Part shown: piece after piece, positions 13,040 through 23,400 of the stretch
Numbering within the stretch: position 1 is the stretch's first letter
Layout of the letters: every line of letters begins with the position of its first letter
Assembly (NCBI RefSeq): GCF_002584985.1
Contig: NZ_NUPZ01000027.1
Location: 1-48,329, forward strand
Origin: Bacillus sp. AFS029637
GTDB taxonomy: Bacteria > Bacillota > Bacilli > Bacillales > Bacillaceae_G
Direction: 5' to 3'
DNA: 48,329 nt
Made by a program: the position numbers and the translations under genes
The notes under the pieces: generated by a model
The model's database searches: none
Seen by the model: the letters and a program-made list of their open reading frames with translations, nothing else
What the model was told of the DNA's origin: nothing

Positions 13040-13067
13040 GCAGGATACATACGTATCTTGCTTTTTT
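13039..13067 (+). terminator. Intrinsic terminator after yabG
   Basis: AGCAGGATAC/GTATCTTGCT stem with one G-U pair, an ATAC loop and six T. Confidence 0.88.
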
Positions 13068-13084
13068 GTATGGAAAGGATTTGA

Positions 13085-13237
13085 ATGAACTTGGATAAAA
13101 AGAGGCAAGAACGTACAGACTACGTAATGATACTTTTACAATATAGTATTTCTTCTATCTATTCAAACGCAGAATGCTTTTATAATGATATTAGCTGTGA
13201 ATTGCGGTTAATCATTGGGATAGATATCGTGTTTTAA
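13085..13237 (+). CDS. Possible small ORF, 50 codons, unknown
   Basis: An ATG with a good ribosome site (ggaaagga, 5 bases before the start) opens a 50-residue frame ending at a TAA. The predicted protein begins [14 protein letters not shown], then carries a moderately hydrophobic stretch and two cysteines. I do not recognise it. It fills most of the gap between the yabG terminator and veg. It may be a real small protein, a decayed gene, or chance; codon use and conservation cannot be tested here. Confidence 0.3.
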   Translation: MNLDKKRQERTDYVMILLQYSISSIYSNAECFYNDISCELRLIIGIDIVF

Positions 13238-13275
13238 GTGTTCAATCTAAATTACAGCGAGGTGTAGCAAGGGAT

Positions 13276-13539
13276 ATGTCAAAACGTTTAGATGATATTA
13301 AAAACGAATTAGATCACCATCTTGGACAGCGACTTATGTTAAAGGCGAATAGTGGAAGAAGAAAAACTGTGGAGCAATCGGGTGTACTTGCAGAAACGTA
13401 TCGTTCTGTCTTTGTTGTACAATTAGATCAGCAAGAAGACGCATTGCAACGTGTATCGTATAGTTATGCAGATGTTTTAACAGAGACAGTAGAGTTAACA
13501 TTTTATGATGAACCCCAGAATGAAGCATTTTATAATTGA
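13276..13539 (+). CDS. veg: Veg protein
   Basis: An 87-residue protein matching B. subtilis Veg along its length (core [16 protein letters not shown], then [19 protein letters not shown]). Veg stimulates biofilm matrix genes, probably by working against SinR, and has been linked to spore outgrowth. In B. subtilis it is driven by a very strong SigA promoter. Here a TATAAT at 13181-13186 is the best -10 candidate, but I see no good -35. The ribosome site is aaggga just before the ATG. Confidence 0.93.
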   Translation: MSKRLDDIKNELDHHLGQRLMLKANSGRRKTVEQSGVLAETYRSVFVVQLDQQEDALQRVSYSYADVLTETVELTFYDEPQNEAFYN

Positions 13540-13566
13540 TGTGTTATTTGTTACATATATTCCCAT

Positions 13567-13596
13567 AAATGAAAGGCTATATTATTTTGCATACTA
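13567..13596 (+). promoter_or_regulatory. SigG-type promoter for sspF
   Basis: AAATG (13567-13571), an 18-bp spacer, then CATACTA (13590-13596). The -10 fits CATnmTA exactly and the -35 fits 4 of 5. It lies 35 bases before the gene of a forespore protein. Confidence 0.6.
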
Positions 13597-13630
13597 ATTA
13601 TACCGTAGCAAAATAAGGAGGGACTCTGCA

Positions 13631-13810
13631 TTGAGTAGACGAAGAGGAGTCATGTCAAATCAATTTAAAGAAGAGCTTGCAAAAGAGCTTGGCTTTTATG
13701 ATGTTGTTCAGAAAGAAGGATGGGGCGGAATTCGTGCGAAAGATGCTGGTAATATGGTGAAACGTGCTATAGAAATTGCTGAACAGCAATTAATGAAACA
13801 AAACCAGTAG
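13631..13810 (+). CDS. sspF: Small acid-soluble spore protein, alpha/beta type (SspF)
   Basis: A 59-residue SASP. The family signature is present in [18 protein letters not shown], and the N-terminus reads MSRRRGVMS like B. subtilis SspF. SASPs coat spore DNA in the forespore and protect it from UV and hydrolysis. The start is TTG at 13631, with a strong aaggaggg site 7 bases upstream. A SigG-type promoter and a terminator bracket the gene, so it is monocistronic. Confidence 0.95.
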   Translation: MSRRRGVMSNQFKEELAKELGFYDVVQKEGWGGIRAKDAGNMVKRAIEIAEQQLMKQNQ

Positions 13811-13836
13811 TTGTAAGATACTTTCTATGCTACGGT

Positions 13837-13863
13837 AGCCGAGGAGAGATTCCTCGGCTTTTT
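13837..13863 (+). terminator. Intrinsic terminator after sspF
   Basis: AGCCGAGGA/TCCTCGGCT stem with a GAGAT loop and a T run. Confidence 0.92.
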
Positions 13864-14006
13864 GCACGCTAAAAGGTGCCATCATTTGACATAAGTAGTT
13901 TCATTCTGAATGCTTTTCGTTATAATTAGGGAAGTGTCATCGTCTTACTATAAATTTATGGTAAAATAAACGATAAAAGATTGAGTACATAGAGTGGGTG
14001 AATAGA

Positions 14007-14876
14007 TTGAAGCTACTAGTGAAAGCACCAGCAAAGATTAATCTGTCGTTAGATGTACTGGGAAAAAGACAAGACGGATATCATGAAGTGAAAATGATTA
14101 TGACAACAATTGATTTAGCGGATCGTTTAGAACTAACGGAATTAGCAGAAGACCGTATTGAAATTTTATCCCATAATCGGTATGTCCCAGACGACCAACG
14201 AAATTTAGCTTATCAAGCAGCGAAATTATTAAAAGAGAAGTTTAATGTAAAAAAAGGTGTATCTATTACGATTGAAAAAACGATTCCAGTAGCAGCTGGA
14301 TTAGCAGGTGGAAGTAGTGATGCAGCAGCGACATTACGTGGTCTTAATAAATTATGGAATTTAGGACTTACAATTGACGAATTAGCAAAGCTTGGATCAG
14401 AAATTGGATCAGATGTATCGTTCTGTGTATACGGAGGGACCGCAATTGCCACTGGAAGAGGAGAGAAAATTGAGCATATAAAGACTCCACCTTCTTGTTG
14501 GGTTATTTTGGCGAAACCACATATTGGTGTATCTACTGCTGATGTGTATGGAAATTTAAAATTAAATCGAGTTACACATCCAAATGTAGATAAAATGGTT
14601 GATGTTATAAACGCTGGAGATTACAAAGGGATTTGTAATACTGTTGGTAACGTTTTAGAAGATGTAACATTTAAGATGCATCCTGAAGTTGCTCGTATTA
14701 AAGCACAGATGAAGCGATTTGGAGCAGATGCTGTATTAATGAGTGGAAGTGGTCCAACTGTATTCGGCCTTGTACACCATGATTCGCGAATGCATCGGAT
14801 TTATAACGGATTAAAAGGATTTTGTGAACAAGTATATGCAGTACGTTTATTAGGAGAGCGAGAAACGCTTGAATAA
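14007..14876 (+). CDS. ispE: 4-diphosphocytidyl-2-C-methyl-D-erythritol kinase
   Basis: A 289-residue GHMP kinase of the MEP isoprenoid pathway. It phosphorylates CDP-ME. Motifs are [12 protein letters not shown] at the N-terminus, the GHMP ATP-binding [15 protein letters not shown] near residue 95, [11 protein letters not shown], and [10 protein letters not shown] near the C-terminus. I chose the TTG at 14007 because gggtga lies 5 bases upstream and the length equals the Bacillus family size; a GTG at 13998 adds three residues. A TATAAT at 13921-13926 may be its -10. purR follows 54 bases later. Confidence 0.94.
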   Translation: MKLLVKAPAKINLSLDVLGKRQDGYHEVKMIMTTIDLADRLELTELAEDRIEILSHNRYVPDDQRNLAYQAAKLLKEKFNVKKGVSITIEKTIPVAAGLAGGSSDAAATLRGLNKLWNLGLTIDELAKLGSEIGSDVSFCVYGGTAIATGRGEKIEHIKTPPSCWVILAKPHIGVSTADVYGNLKLNRVTHPNVDKMVDVINAGDYKGICNTVGNVLEDVTFKMHPEVARIKAQMKRFGADAVLMSGSGPTVFGLVHHDSRMHRIYNGLKGFCEQVYAVRLLGERETLE

Positions 14877-14930
14877 AGACGTATAATACGTTATGATTTG
14901 TTTAGAATATTCGTGATTTGAGGTGAGAGT

Positions 14931-15779
14931 ATGAAAATTAGACGAAGTACAAGGCTGGTCGATATGACGTATTACTTGTTACAAAACCCTCGTCAGCTAG
15001 TTTCTCTCACTTTTTTTGCTGAAAGGTATCAATCAGCTAAGTCTTCCATTAGTGAAGATTTAGTTATTATTAAGCAAACGTTTGAACAACAAGGGGTCGG
15101 CACATTGCAAACGATACCAGGAGCAGCAGGAGGAGTGAAATATATACCATATATAAGTGAAGAAGAGGCAGACCTAATTATTGGTGAGCTTTGTAGCTTA
15201 TTTGAAAATCCAGGTCGTATTTTGCCTGGCGGTTACTTATATATGACAGATCTTTTAAGCAATCCTCGCTACATTAATGGAGCAGGTCGCTTGTTTGCTT
15301 CTGTTTTTGCTAGGCAACCAGTTGACGCGGTTATGACGGTAGCGACAAAAGGAATTCCACTTGCTTATGCAGTGGCAAACTACTTAGATGTACCGGTAGT
15401 AATTGCGAGAAAAGACAATAAGGTAACAGAAGGACCTACTGTTAGTATTAACTATGTATCAGGTTCTTCTAAGAGAATTCAAACAATGACATTAGCAAAG
15501 CGTAGCCTTCCAGAGGGATCAAATGTTTTAATTATTGATGACTTCATGAAAGCTGGCGGAACAATTCAAGGTATGATGAGTATGTTAGAAGAGTTTAAGG
15601 CTAATGTTGTCGGTATTGGAGTATTAGTAGAATCTACGGACATCGAAGAGCGATTGATTAGTAATTTTGTATCATTAATTCGTCTGTCAGAAGTTGATGT
15701 GAAAGAAAAAGCAATTCAGGTGGAAAAGGGAAATTATTCACTGGCACCATTTGATGAAGGAATTGTAGAGGCTGAGTAA
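14931..15779 (+). CDS. purR: Purine operon repressor PurR
   Basis: A 282-residue Bacillus-type PurR: an N-terminal winged-helix DNA-binding domain (about residues 1-75) joined to a phosphoribosyltransferase-fold domain. The PRPP-binding motif VLIIDDFMKAGGT is intact. It represses purine biosynthesis and transport genes; PRPP relieves binding. A gaggtgag site precedes the ATG. B. subtilis has the same order purR-ridA(yabJ)-spoVG, but here a terminator separates purR from ridA. Confidence 0.96.
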   Translation: MKIRRSTRLVDMTYYLLQNPRQLVSLTFFAERYQSAKSSISEDLVIIKQTFEQQGVGTLQTIPGAAGGVKYIPYISEEEADLIIGELCSLFENPGRILPGGYLYMTDLLSNPRYINGAGRLFASVFARQPVDAVMTVATKGIPLAYAVANYLDVPVVIARKDNKVTEGPTVSINYVSGSSKRIQTMTLAKRSLPEGSNVLIIDDFMKAGGTIQGMMSMLEEFKANVVGIGVLVESTDIEERLISNFVSLIRLSEVDVKEKAIQVEKGNYSLAPFDEGIVEAE

Positions 15780-15811
15780 AAAAGGTAAAGCGTATAGCTT
15801 TATCTTTTTTT
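15778..15811 (+). terminator. Intrinsic terminator after purR
   Basis: AAAAAAGGTAAAGC paired with GCTTTATCTTTTTT (one G-U pair), loop GTATA, then T-rich sequence. Confidence 0.85.
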
Positions 15812-15902
15812 ATTCTATTTATAAATTATAAAATAGATGGACAAACTGCTTTTCGTGCACTATTTTTAAAGAGTAAAAATAAATAATAAAAGGGTGAAAA
15901 AT

Positions 15903-16277
15903 ATGAAAGTTGTTCAAACAAGCAAGGCACCACAAGCGATTGGACCTTATTCACAAGGGATTATTGTAAATAATATGTTTTACAGTTCAGGACAAATTCC
16001 ATTAACTGCAGGCGGAGAGCTTGTAGCAGGAGATGTGACAGTACAAACAGAGCAAGTATTTGAAAATTTACAAGCCGTATTAGAAGAAGCGGGCGCTTCA
16101 TTTGATACAGTAGTAAAAACAACAGTATTCTTAAAAGATATGGATGACTTTAATGCTGTTAATGAAGTATACGGTTCTTATTTCTCTACTCATAAACCAG
16201 CGCGTTCTTGTGTACAAGTAGCAAAATTACCGAAAGATGTTTCAGTTGAAATCGAAGTAATTGCCCTAGTTAAGTAA
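15903..16277 (+). CDS. ridA: 2-iminobutanoate/2-iminopropanoate deaminase RidA (YabJ)
   Basis: A 124-residue RidA/YjgF/UK114 protein. These trimers hydrolyse reactive enamine/imine intermediates from PLP enzymes such as threonine dehydratase. Signature residues appear in [17 protein letters not shown] and [13 protein letters not shown]; the Arg in the last binds the substrate carboxylate. The ATG at 15903 is preferred to a GTG at 15894 because aaaggg would otherwise be too close. spoVG follows with its own promoter. Confidence 0.95.
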   Translation: MKVVQTSKAPQAIGPYSQGIIVNNMFYSSGQIPLTAGGELVAGDVTVQTEQVFENLQAVLEEAGASFDTVVKTTVFLKDMDDFNAVNEVYGSYFSTHKPARSCVQVAKLPKDVSVEIEVIALVK

Positions 16278-16322
16278 GTCTTTGTAAGCGATAACCTCTA
16301 TTAATCTTTATATTCAACTGTG

Positions 16323-16360
16323 TTAAAAATTTTTATCTTAAAAATTTTTAAAAAATTAAA
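16323..16360 (+). promoter_or_regulatory. AT-rich box upstream of the spoVG promoter
   Basis: Almost all A/T, with two AAAAATTTTT-type palindromes, directly upstream of the SigH-type promoter. In B. subtilis the spoVG promoter has a comparable AT-rich box that boosts transcription and is bound by AbrB. The role here is inferred from that. Confidence 0.55.
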
Positions 16361-16384
16361 GGGAAAATAGAAATTTTGTGGAAT
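16358..16384 (+). promoter_or_regulatory. SigH-type promoter for spoVG
   Basis: AGGGAAA (near the SigH -35 AGGAWWT), a 13-bp spacer, then GGAAT (-10 RGAAT). It lies about 45 bases before the spoVG start. Confidence 0.6.
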
Positions 16385-16429
16385 TTATACAAATATATCG
16401 CTTATTTAGAAAAGGGTGGTGAACACAAG

Positions 16430-16723
16430 ATGGAAGTAACTGACGTAAGATTACGCCGCGTAAACACAGAAGGCCGCATGAGAGCAATTGCCTCTATTAC
16501 CCTAGACCATGAATTTGTTGTTCATGATATTCGTGTAATTGATGGTAATAATGGATTATTTGTAGCAATGCCAAGTAAACGTACTCCAGATGGAGAATTC
16601 CGTGACATTGCACATCCAATTAATTCTAATACACGCTCTAAAATTCAAGATGCGGTTTTAACAGAGTATCACCGTTTAGGCGAGTTAGAAGAGGTTGAGT
16701 TTGAAGAAGCAGGTGCTTCGTAA
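16430..16723 (+). CDS. spoVG: SpoVG regulatory protein
   Basis: A 97-residue SpoVG protein, conserved throughout ([31 protein letters not shown]). SpoVG affects asymmetric septation and cortex formation in Bacillus and acts as a nucleic-acid-binding regulator in other Firmicutes. The ATG at 16430 follows gggtggtg; an upstream in-frame start at 16376 would overlap the SigH promoter. A strong terminator ends the unit. Confidence 0.96.
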   Translation: MEVTDVRLRRVNTEGRMRAIASITLDHEFVVHDIRVIDGNNGLFVAMPSKRTPDGEFRDIAHPINSNTRSKIQDAVLTEYHRLGELEEVEFEEAGAS

Positions 16724-16770
16724 AATTCGAATGAAAAGGGCTTTTGAAAGAAAGTCTTATAATTTTGTAG

Positions 16771-16808
16771 CAAACCCCTGTAAGTATTTACAGGGGTTTG
16801 TTTTTTTG
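16771..16808 (+). terminator. Intrinsic terminator after spoVG
   Basis: A 13-bp stem CAAACCCCTGTAA/TTACAGGGGTTTG with a GTAT loop and eight T. Confidence 0.95.
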
Positions 16809-17044
16809 TTTTTATACATTCGAAATCCAGAAAATTCGAAATTTATTAAGGTGAAGAAGAGAAACTTCTAATTTTTTCAAAATCATTTTAAATAGTATAG
16901 CTTATTTCTTAAAAAAGATACTAAAGAGTAAAACATCTTATAAGAATTATGGTAAAATTTAATAGTTAAAATGTGTTTCTTGAAATATATGATGATTTAG
17001 GATAATATCGTTAATGGATAAATAGGTTGCGATGGAGGGTCTAT
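16809..17044 (+). other. spoVG-glmU intergenic region
   Basis: Together with the terminator this makes a 321-base gap. It is AT-rich. I see a weak hairpin AGAAG/CTTCT near 16856-16870 followed by T-rich sequence, a candidate SigA promoter at 16980-17008 and the glmU ribosome site. No convincing coding frame. Confidence 0.5.
16980..17008 (+). promoter_or_regulatory. Possible SigA promoter for glmU
   Basis: TTGAAA, a 17-bp spacer, then TAATAT. It would drive glmU-prs. The -10 is imperfect. Confidence 0.4.
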
Positions 17045-18424
17045 ATGTCAAACAGATTTGCAGTGATTCTAGCTGCAGGTAAAGGCACACGTATGAAGTC
17101 TAAGCTATACAAAGTGCTTCATCCTGTATGTGGAAAACCTATGGTACAACATGTTGTCGATCAAGTATCTCAATTAGGATTGCAGAAACTTGTAACAGTC
17201 GTGGGACATGGTGCTGAAATGGTACAAGAACAGCTAGGAAACGTAAGTGAGTTTGCATTACAAGCAGAACAACTTGGTACAGCGCATGCTGTAGATCAAG
17301 CTGCGAGTGTACTTGCAAATGAAGAAGGAACAACTTTAGTTATTTGTGGCGATACGCCGCTAATAACTGCTGAAACGATGGAAGCATTACTTCAGCAACA
17401 TAAAGAAGCAGGGGCAATGGCAACGGTGCTAACAGCTTACATAGAAGAACCTGCTGGATATGGTCGTATCGTTCGTAATGAGAATGGTCATGTTGAAAAG
17501 ATTGTTGAGCATAAGGATGCAAATGAGAAAGAATTAGCTATTAAAGAAATCAATACGGGTACGTATTGTTTTGATAATAAAGCTTTATTCGCTTCACTTT
17601 CTAAAGTTTCAAATGATAACGTACAAGGTGAATACTACCTGCCAGATGTTATTGAGATTTTAAAAAATGAAGGTCATATTGTATCAGCTTATCAAACGGA
17701 GCACTTCGATGAAACGTTAGGTGTTAACGACAGAGTCGCTCTATCGCAAGCGGAAGTTATTATGAAAAACCGTATCAATCGAAAGAACATGGTAAATGGT
17801 GTTACAATTATCGATCCAAGTAACACATATATTTCTGCCGATGCAATTATCGGTAGTGATACAGTTCTTCATCCAGGAACAGTTATTGAGGGTAATACTG
17901 TAATTGGTTCTGATTGTGAAATTGGGCCACATACAGTAATTCGCGATAGTGAAATTGGAGATCGTACGACAATTCGTCAATCGACTGTACATGATAGTAA
18001 ACTTGGTACAGAAGTAGCGGTTGGTCCATTTGCACATATTCGCCCAGATTCAGTTATTGGAGATGAAGTACGCGTTGGAAACTTCGTGGAAATCAAAAAA
18101 ACTGTTTTTGGTAATAGAAGTAAAGCTTCACACTTAAGTTATATCGGGGATGCACAAGTTGGAGAAGACGTGAATCTTGGTTGTGGTTCAATTACGGTGA
18201 ACTATGATGGCAAGAATAAATTCAAAACTGTGATTGGTAACGGGGTATTTATTGGATGCAATTCAAATCTTGTTGCGCCAGTAACAGTTGAAGATGGTGC
18301 TTATGTAGCAGCAGGCTCTACAATCACAGAGGATGTTCCATCAAAGGCATTATCAGTAGCACGTGCACGTCAAGTTAACAAAGAAGACTATGTTGATCAA
18401 TTGCTGAATAAGAAAAAATCATAA
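17045..18424 (+). CDS. glmU: Bifunctional GlcNAc-1-P uridyltransferase / GlcN-1-P acetyltransferase
   Basis: A 459-residue bifunctional enzyme making UDP-GlcNAc for peptidoglycan and wall polymers. The N-terminal pyrophosphorylase has [11 protein letters not shown]; the C-terminal half is a left-handed beta-helix built from hexapeptide repeats (about residues 250-440), followed by a short tail. The ATG at 17045 has a ggaggg site; an in-frame TTG at 17027 does not. prs follows 18 bases later, so glmU and prs are cotranscribed, as in B. subtilis. Confidence 0.97.
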   Translation: MSNRFAVILAAGKGTRMKSKLYKVLHPVCGKPMVQHVVDQVSQLGLQKLVTVVGHGAEMVQEQLGNVSEFALQAEQLGTAHAVDQAASVLANEEGTTLVICGDTPLITAETMEALLQQHKEAGAMATVLTAYIEEPAGYGRIVRNENGHVEKIVEHKDANEKELAIKEINTGTYCFDNKALFASLSKVSNDNVQGEYYLPDVIEILKNEGHIVSAYQTEHFDETLGVNDRVALSQAEVIMKNRINRKNMVNGVTIIDPSNTYISADAIIGSDTVLHPGTVIEGNTVIGSDCEIGPHTVIRDSEIGDRTTIRQSTVHDSKLGTEVAVGPFAHIRPDSVIGDEVRVGNFVEIKKTVFGNRSKASHLSYIGDAQVGEDVNLGCGSITVNYDGKNKFKTVIGNGVFIGCNSNLVAPVTVEDGAYVAAGSTITEDVPSKALSVARARQVNKEDYVDQLLNKKKS

Positions 18425-18442
18425 TGTGGAGGGTTAATCTAG

Positions 18443-19396
18443 ATGTCGACTCAATATCTAAATTCTAATTTGAAAGTATTCTCTTTAAACTCTAATAAGG
18501 AACTTGCCGAGCAAATTGCAAAGCATATTGGGGTAGGACTAGGAAAATGTTCTGTTGATCGTTTTAGTGATGGAGAAGTTCAAATTAACATTGAAGAAAG
18601 TATCCGTGGTTGCGATGTATTCATTATTCAATCTACAAGCTTCCCAGTAAACGAACATATCATGGAATTACTTATTATGATCGATGCATTAAAACGTGCA
18701 TCTGCAAAAACAATTAATATTGTTATTCCTTACTATGGTTATGCGCGTCAAGACCGTAAAGCGCGTTCTCGTGAACCAATTACATCGAAACTTGTAGCAA
18801 ACTTGCTTGAAACAGCAGGTGCAACTCGTGTAATCACTCTAGATTTACATGCTCCACAAATTCAAGGGTTCTTTGATATCCCAATCGACCACTTAATGGG
18901 TGTACCGATTCTTTCAGATTACTTTGAAACAAAAGGTCTTAAAGATATCGTAATCGTGTCTCCTGACCACGGTGGTGTAACTCGTGCTCGAAAAATGGCA
19001 GATCGCCTAAAAGCACCAATTGCTATTATTGATAAGCGTCGTCCTCGTCCGAACGTATCAGAGGTAATGAACATTATTGGTAATATTGAAGGTAAAACAG
19101 CAATTTTAATTGATGACATCATTGATACAGCTGGTACAATTACATTAGCAGCAAACGCTCTTGTAGAGAACGGTGCTTCTGAAGTATATGCTTGCTGTAC
19201 GCACCCAGTATTATCTGGTCCAGCAATTGAACGTATTCAAAATTCAAATATTAAAGAGTTAGTTGTAACAAACTCTATCGTATTACCAGAAGAGAAGAAG
19301 ATCGACAAAGTACATGAACTTTCAGTTGCTCCATTAATCGGAGAAGCAATCATTCGTGTATACGAAGAAGAATCTGTAAGTGTATTATTCAATTAA
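18443..19396 (+). CDS. prs: Ribose-phosphate pyrophosphokinase
   Basis: A 317-residue class I PRPP synthase, source of PRPP for purines, pyrimidines, His, Trp and NAD. Motifs are [25 protein letters not shown] and the PRPP-binding loop [11 protein letters not shown]. It supplies the effector sensed by PurR and the substrate used by Hpt, both in this window. In B. subtilis ctc follows; here a palindromic terminator follows and then pth. Confidence 0.97.
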   Translation: MSTQYLNSNLKVFSLNSNKELAEQIAKHIGVGLGKCSVDRFSDGEVQINIEESIRGCDVFIIQSTSFPVNEHIMELLIMIDALKRASAKTINIVIPYYGYARQDRKARSREPITSKLVANLLETAGATRVITLDLHAPQIQGFFDIPIDHLMGVPILSDYFETKGLKDIVIVSPDHGGVTRARKMADRLKAPIAIIDKRRPRPNVSEVMNIIGNIEGKTAILIDDIIDTAGTITLAANALVENGASEVYACCTHPVLSGPAIERIQNSNIKELVVTNSIVLPEEKKIDKVHELSVAPLIGEAIIRVYEEESVSVLFN

Positions 19397-19408
19397 TTGG
19401 ATAGAATG

Positions 19409-19436
19409 AGACGTAACCAAGCTTGGTTACGTCTTT
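19409..19436 (+). terminator. Intrinsic terminator after prs
   Basis: Perfect palindrome AGACGTAACCAA-GC-TTGGTTACGTCT ending in four T. The short tail makes it somewhat weaker than its neighbours. Confidence 0.8.
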
Positions 19437-19469
19437 TCGTATCGAAAAAAGAAAGTAGTTGGTACAAGA

Positions 19470-20030
19470 ATGAAATTGATAGTAGGACTTGGGAACCCGG
19501 GTAGAGAATATGAATTAACAAGGCATAATATTGGATTTATGGCGATTGATGAACTTGCAAAGCGTTGGAACATTTCTTTAAATGAACAAAAATTTAAAGG
19601 AGTATTCGGTGCAGGATTTGTTAATGGAGAAAAAGTAATATTATTAAAGCCGCTTACATATATGAATTTATCTGGGGAAAGCATTCGACCACTCATGGAT
19701 TACTATAAGATCGACGTTGAGGACTTCGTTGTTCTGTACGATGATTTAGATATCCCTGTAGGTAAATTGCGCCTTCGTATGAAAGGGAGTGCTGGTGGAC
19801 ATAATGGTGTAAAATCAACAATTTCGCATTTAGGAACACAAGAGTTCCAACGTATCCGTATGGGAATTGATCGTCCGAAAAATGGAATGAAGGTAGTAGA
19901 TTACGTATTAGGACGTTTTACATCGGAAGAAATTCCTGATGTCAATCATTCTATTGAAAAAGCGGCGGATGCATGTGAAGAATGGTTAAAAAAACCTTTC
20001 CTTCAAATTATGAATACTTTCAATAGTTAA
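19470..20030 (+). CDS. pth: Peptidyl-tRNA hydrolase (SpoVC)
   Basis: A 186-residue Pth that releases peptides from stalled peptidyl-tRNA. Signature [18 protein letters not shown] includes the catalytic His19, and [16 protein letters not shown] follows. The B. subtilis gene is called spoVC because a mutation gave a sporulation defect. The ribosome site is weak (gaaag at a distance). fin follows with its own forespore promoter. Confidence 0.95.
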   Translation: MKLIVGLGNPGREYELTRHNIGFMAIDELAKRWNISLNEQKFKGVFGAGFVNGEKVILLKPLTYMNLSGESIRPLMDYYKIDVEDFVVLYDDLDIPVGKLRLRMKGSAGGHNGVKSTISHLGTQEFQRIRMGIDRPKNGMKVVDYVLGRFTSEEIPDVNHSIEKAADACEEWLKKPFLQIMNTFNS

Positions 20031-20042
20031 GGGCATGATTGG

Positions 20043-20072
20043 GAATATTTTATTTTATTTTCACCCATACTA
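20043..20072 (+). promoter_or_regulatory. SigG-type promoter for fin
   Basis: GAATA (20043-20047), exactly 18 bp, then CATACTA (20066-20072). Both boxes fit the SigG consensus completely. SigF overlap is possible, but the GG of a SigF -10 is absent. Confidence 0.72.
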
Positions 20073-20100
20073 GTAGAAATTGGATATTTAGGAGGCTAGT

Positions 20101-20325
20101 ATGGAAGGGTATTATTATTGCAGACATTGTGGGAGCAATGTAGGCTCCGTTACCGCAGAAAAAGTATATAGCGACGTTTTATTTCAACTAACAGAGCAAG
20201 AAGTAGTAGAGATGATTCATTTTCATGAGAATGGAAATATATATATAAAAACGATTTGTGAATCGTGTCAAGAAACGCTCGCATCTTATCCCGAGTATTA
20301 TGAATATGAAAAATTTCTACAATAA
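20101..20325 (+). CDS. fin: Anti-sigma-F factor Fin (YabK)
   Basis: A 74-residue zinc-ribbon protein with Cys7/Cys10 and Cys53/Cys56. It matches B. subtilis Fin (YabK), which inhibits SigF in the forespore and helps the switch to SigG. A strong aggagg site precedes the ATG. It lies between pth and mfd as in B. subtilis. With CsfB at 175 the window carries two small zinc-binding anti-sigma switch proteins. Confidence 0.93.
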   Translation: MEGYYYCRHCGSNVGSVTAEKVYSDVLFQLTEQEVVEMIHFHENGNIYIKTICESCQETLASYPEYYEYEKFLQ

Positions 20326-20334
20326 AATGTTGTC

Positions 20335-20359
20335 GCTTTGGCATGTCCAAAGCATTTTT
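20335..20359 (+). terminator. Intrinsic terminator after fin
   Basis: GCTTTGG/CCAAAGC stem with a CATGT loop, extended by A-T pairs, then five T. Confidence 0.75.
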
Positions 20360-20430
20360 CTGTTTCCTTTTTCCAAAATATTTGCATAAAATATAGTAAC
20401 TTGCTCTTTATGTTGAGAGGAGTTTTGAAA

Positions 20431-23400
20431 ATGATAGGCTTATTAGAGCAGTTTTATAAAAATGAAGAGATACAATCGGTTATTAATGGGTTAGAAGATG
20501 GTTTAAAAGAGCAACTTGTATCAGGTATGGCAACATCTTCTCGTTCATTATTAATGGCAGCCTTATATAAAAAAACAAAAAAATCACAACTGATTGTGAC
20601 GCACAATTTATACCAAGCACAAAAAGTACATGAGGATTTAGTGGCATTACTTGGTGAAAAAGATGTGTGGCTATATCCAGTAAATGAATTGATAGCATCA
20701 GAAGTTGGGGTTGCAAGTCCAGAATTGAAGGCACAGCGCATTGAAGTGTTAAATCGCTTAGCTGCGGGAGAGAATGGGATTATTGTAGCGCCAGTTGCAG
20801 GGCTGCGTAGATTTTTACCAATAAAAGAATTGTGGAAGCAAAGGCAAATTGAAATCAATCTAGGGCAAGAGATTGATTTAGATGCATTCTTGCATACTTT
20901 ACATCATATTGGGTATGAGCGTAAGTCAATGGTAGAAGCTCCAGGGGAGTTCAGTTTGCGTGGGGGCATATTAGATATTTATCCATTAACTGAAGAATTA
21001 CCATTTCGTATTGAATTTTTCGACACAGAAGTCGATTCTATTCGATTATTTGATGTGGATGAACAGCGCTCTCAAGATAAAAAGGAAAGTATTAGATTCG
21101 GACCAGCAACAGAGTTTTTATTTTCACAGGAAGAATTGAAAGCGGGAATTAAGCATCTTGAAGAAGGTTTAACTAAGACGATGCAAAAACTTTCCGATGA
21201 TAAATTAAAGACTACAGTCCTTGAGACGGTAAGCCATGAAATTGAAATGTTGAAAAACGGGCAAAGTATAGAACAAATGTTTAAATATTTATCTATTTTC
21301 TATAAAGAACCTGCTAGTCTGATAGATTATTTACCAGAAGACGGTGTTGTCATTTTAGATGAGATTTCCCGCATTCAAGAAACAGCATCACATCTTGAAA
21401 CAGAAGAGGCGGAATGGTATATATCACTTCTGGGCGAAGGAACAATTATTCAAGATTTATCTTTCTCACACTCATTTGAGGGGTTTCTTCATCATAAAAA
21501 AAGAAGTTTTGTATATTTAACGTTATTCTTACGCCATATAGCACATACACATCCGCAAAACATTGTGAATGTGACATGTAAAACAATGCAAGATTTCCAT
21601 GGACAGATGCAGTTGTTAAAAACGGAAATTGATAGATGGAATGAAGGGCACTTTACGACCGTTGTGCTCGGAACAGATGATGAGCGTGTAAAAAAACTAC
21701 AACACATTTTAAGTGATTATGATATTGAAGCGGATATTGTAGAAGGCACAGATATTTTATTGCCTGGAAGGTTACAAATTGCGGTAGGTGATTTACATGC
21801 AGGGTTTGAAATGCCGATGCAAAAGTTCGTTGTCATTACTGAAAAAGAGCTTTTTCATAAGAAAGTTAAAAAATCACAACGCAAGCAAAAGTTATCTAAC
21901 GCTGAACGTATTAAAAGTTATTCGGAATTAAAAGTTGGAGACTATGTAGTTCATGTAAATCACGGTATAGGTAAATTTTTAGGTATTGAGACTTTAGAGA
22001 TTAATGGTGTTCATAAAGATTATCTGAATATCAAATATCAAGGGAACGATAAGTTATACGTTCCGATTGAACAAATTGACCAAGTGCAAAAATATGTAGG
22101 ATCTGAAGGTAAGGACCCAAAAGTTTATAAATTGGGCGGAAATGATTGGAAGAAAGTCAAAACAAAAGTTGAAAAGTCTGTACAAGACATAGCGGATGAC
22201 TTAATTAAATTATATGCTGAGCGCGAGGCTTCAAAAGGTTATGCATATACACCAGATACGGCAGAACAGCAAGAATTTGAATCTTCTTTCCCGTATCAAG
22301 AGACAGAGGATCAATTACGTTCTATTGAAGAAATTAAGAAAGATATGGAACGCGGACGTCCGATGGATAGGCTTCTGTGCGGTGACGTAGGATACGGAAA
22401 GACGGAAGTAGCTATTCGTGCGGCATTTAAAGCAATTATGGATGAAAAGCAAGTTGCGATTTTAGTACCGACAACGATCCTTGCACAACAACACTATGAA
22501 ACAATTCGAGAGCGTTTTCAAGATTATCCAATTAATATAGGGTTATTAAGTAGATTCCGCACGAGAAAACAGCAAAATGAAACGATTAAGGGCTTAAAAG
22601 ATGGTACGGTAGATATTGTAATCGGAACGCATCGTATTTTATCTAAAGATGTTACGTATAAAGATTTAGGTCTCCTTATTATTGATGAAGAACAAAGATT
22701 TGGTGTGACGCATAAAGAAAAGATCAAACAATTGAAAGCAAATGTTGACGTATTAACATTAACGGCAACTCCGATTCCGCGTACACTCCATATGTCTATG
22801 CTTGGTGTGCGTGATTTGTCTGTTATTGAGACACCGCCAGAAAATCGTTTCCCGGTCCAAACGTATGTAGTAGAGTATAATCCGGCATTAATGCGAGAAG
22901 CGATAGAGCGAGAACTTGCAAGAGGTGGGCAAATTTACTTCCTGTATAACCGTGTGGAGGATATCGAAAGAAAAGCAGATGAAATTTCGATGTTAGTTCC
23001 AGATGCTCGTGTAACATACGCACATGGAAAAATGAACGAAAGCGAATTAGAGTCTGTCATGCTATCGTTTTTAGAGGGGCAGCATGATGTTCTTGTAAGT
23101 ACAACAATTATTGAGACGGGTGTAGATATTCCAAATGTAAATACATTAATTGTATTCGATGCAGATCGTATGGGATTATCGCAGTTGTATCAGCTTCGTG
23201 GGCGTGTTGGGCGTTCTAATCGTGTCGCATATGCATATTTTGCATACAAACGAGATAAAGTGTTATCAGAAGTTGCAGAGAAGCGTCTGCAAGCAATTAA
23301 AGAGTTTACAGAGCTGGGATCTGGTTTCAAAATTGCGATGAGAGACTTATCTATTCGTGGTGCTGGTAACTTATTAGGGGCAGAACAACATGGATTTATT

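Noticed and set aside
13886-13926. TTGACA and TATAAT before ispE as one promoter
   Set aside because: The two boxes are 29 bp apart, too far even for activator-dependent promoters; only the TATAAT is noted, as a possible -10.
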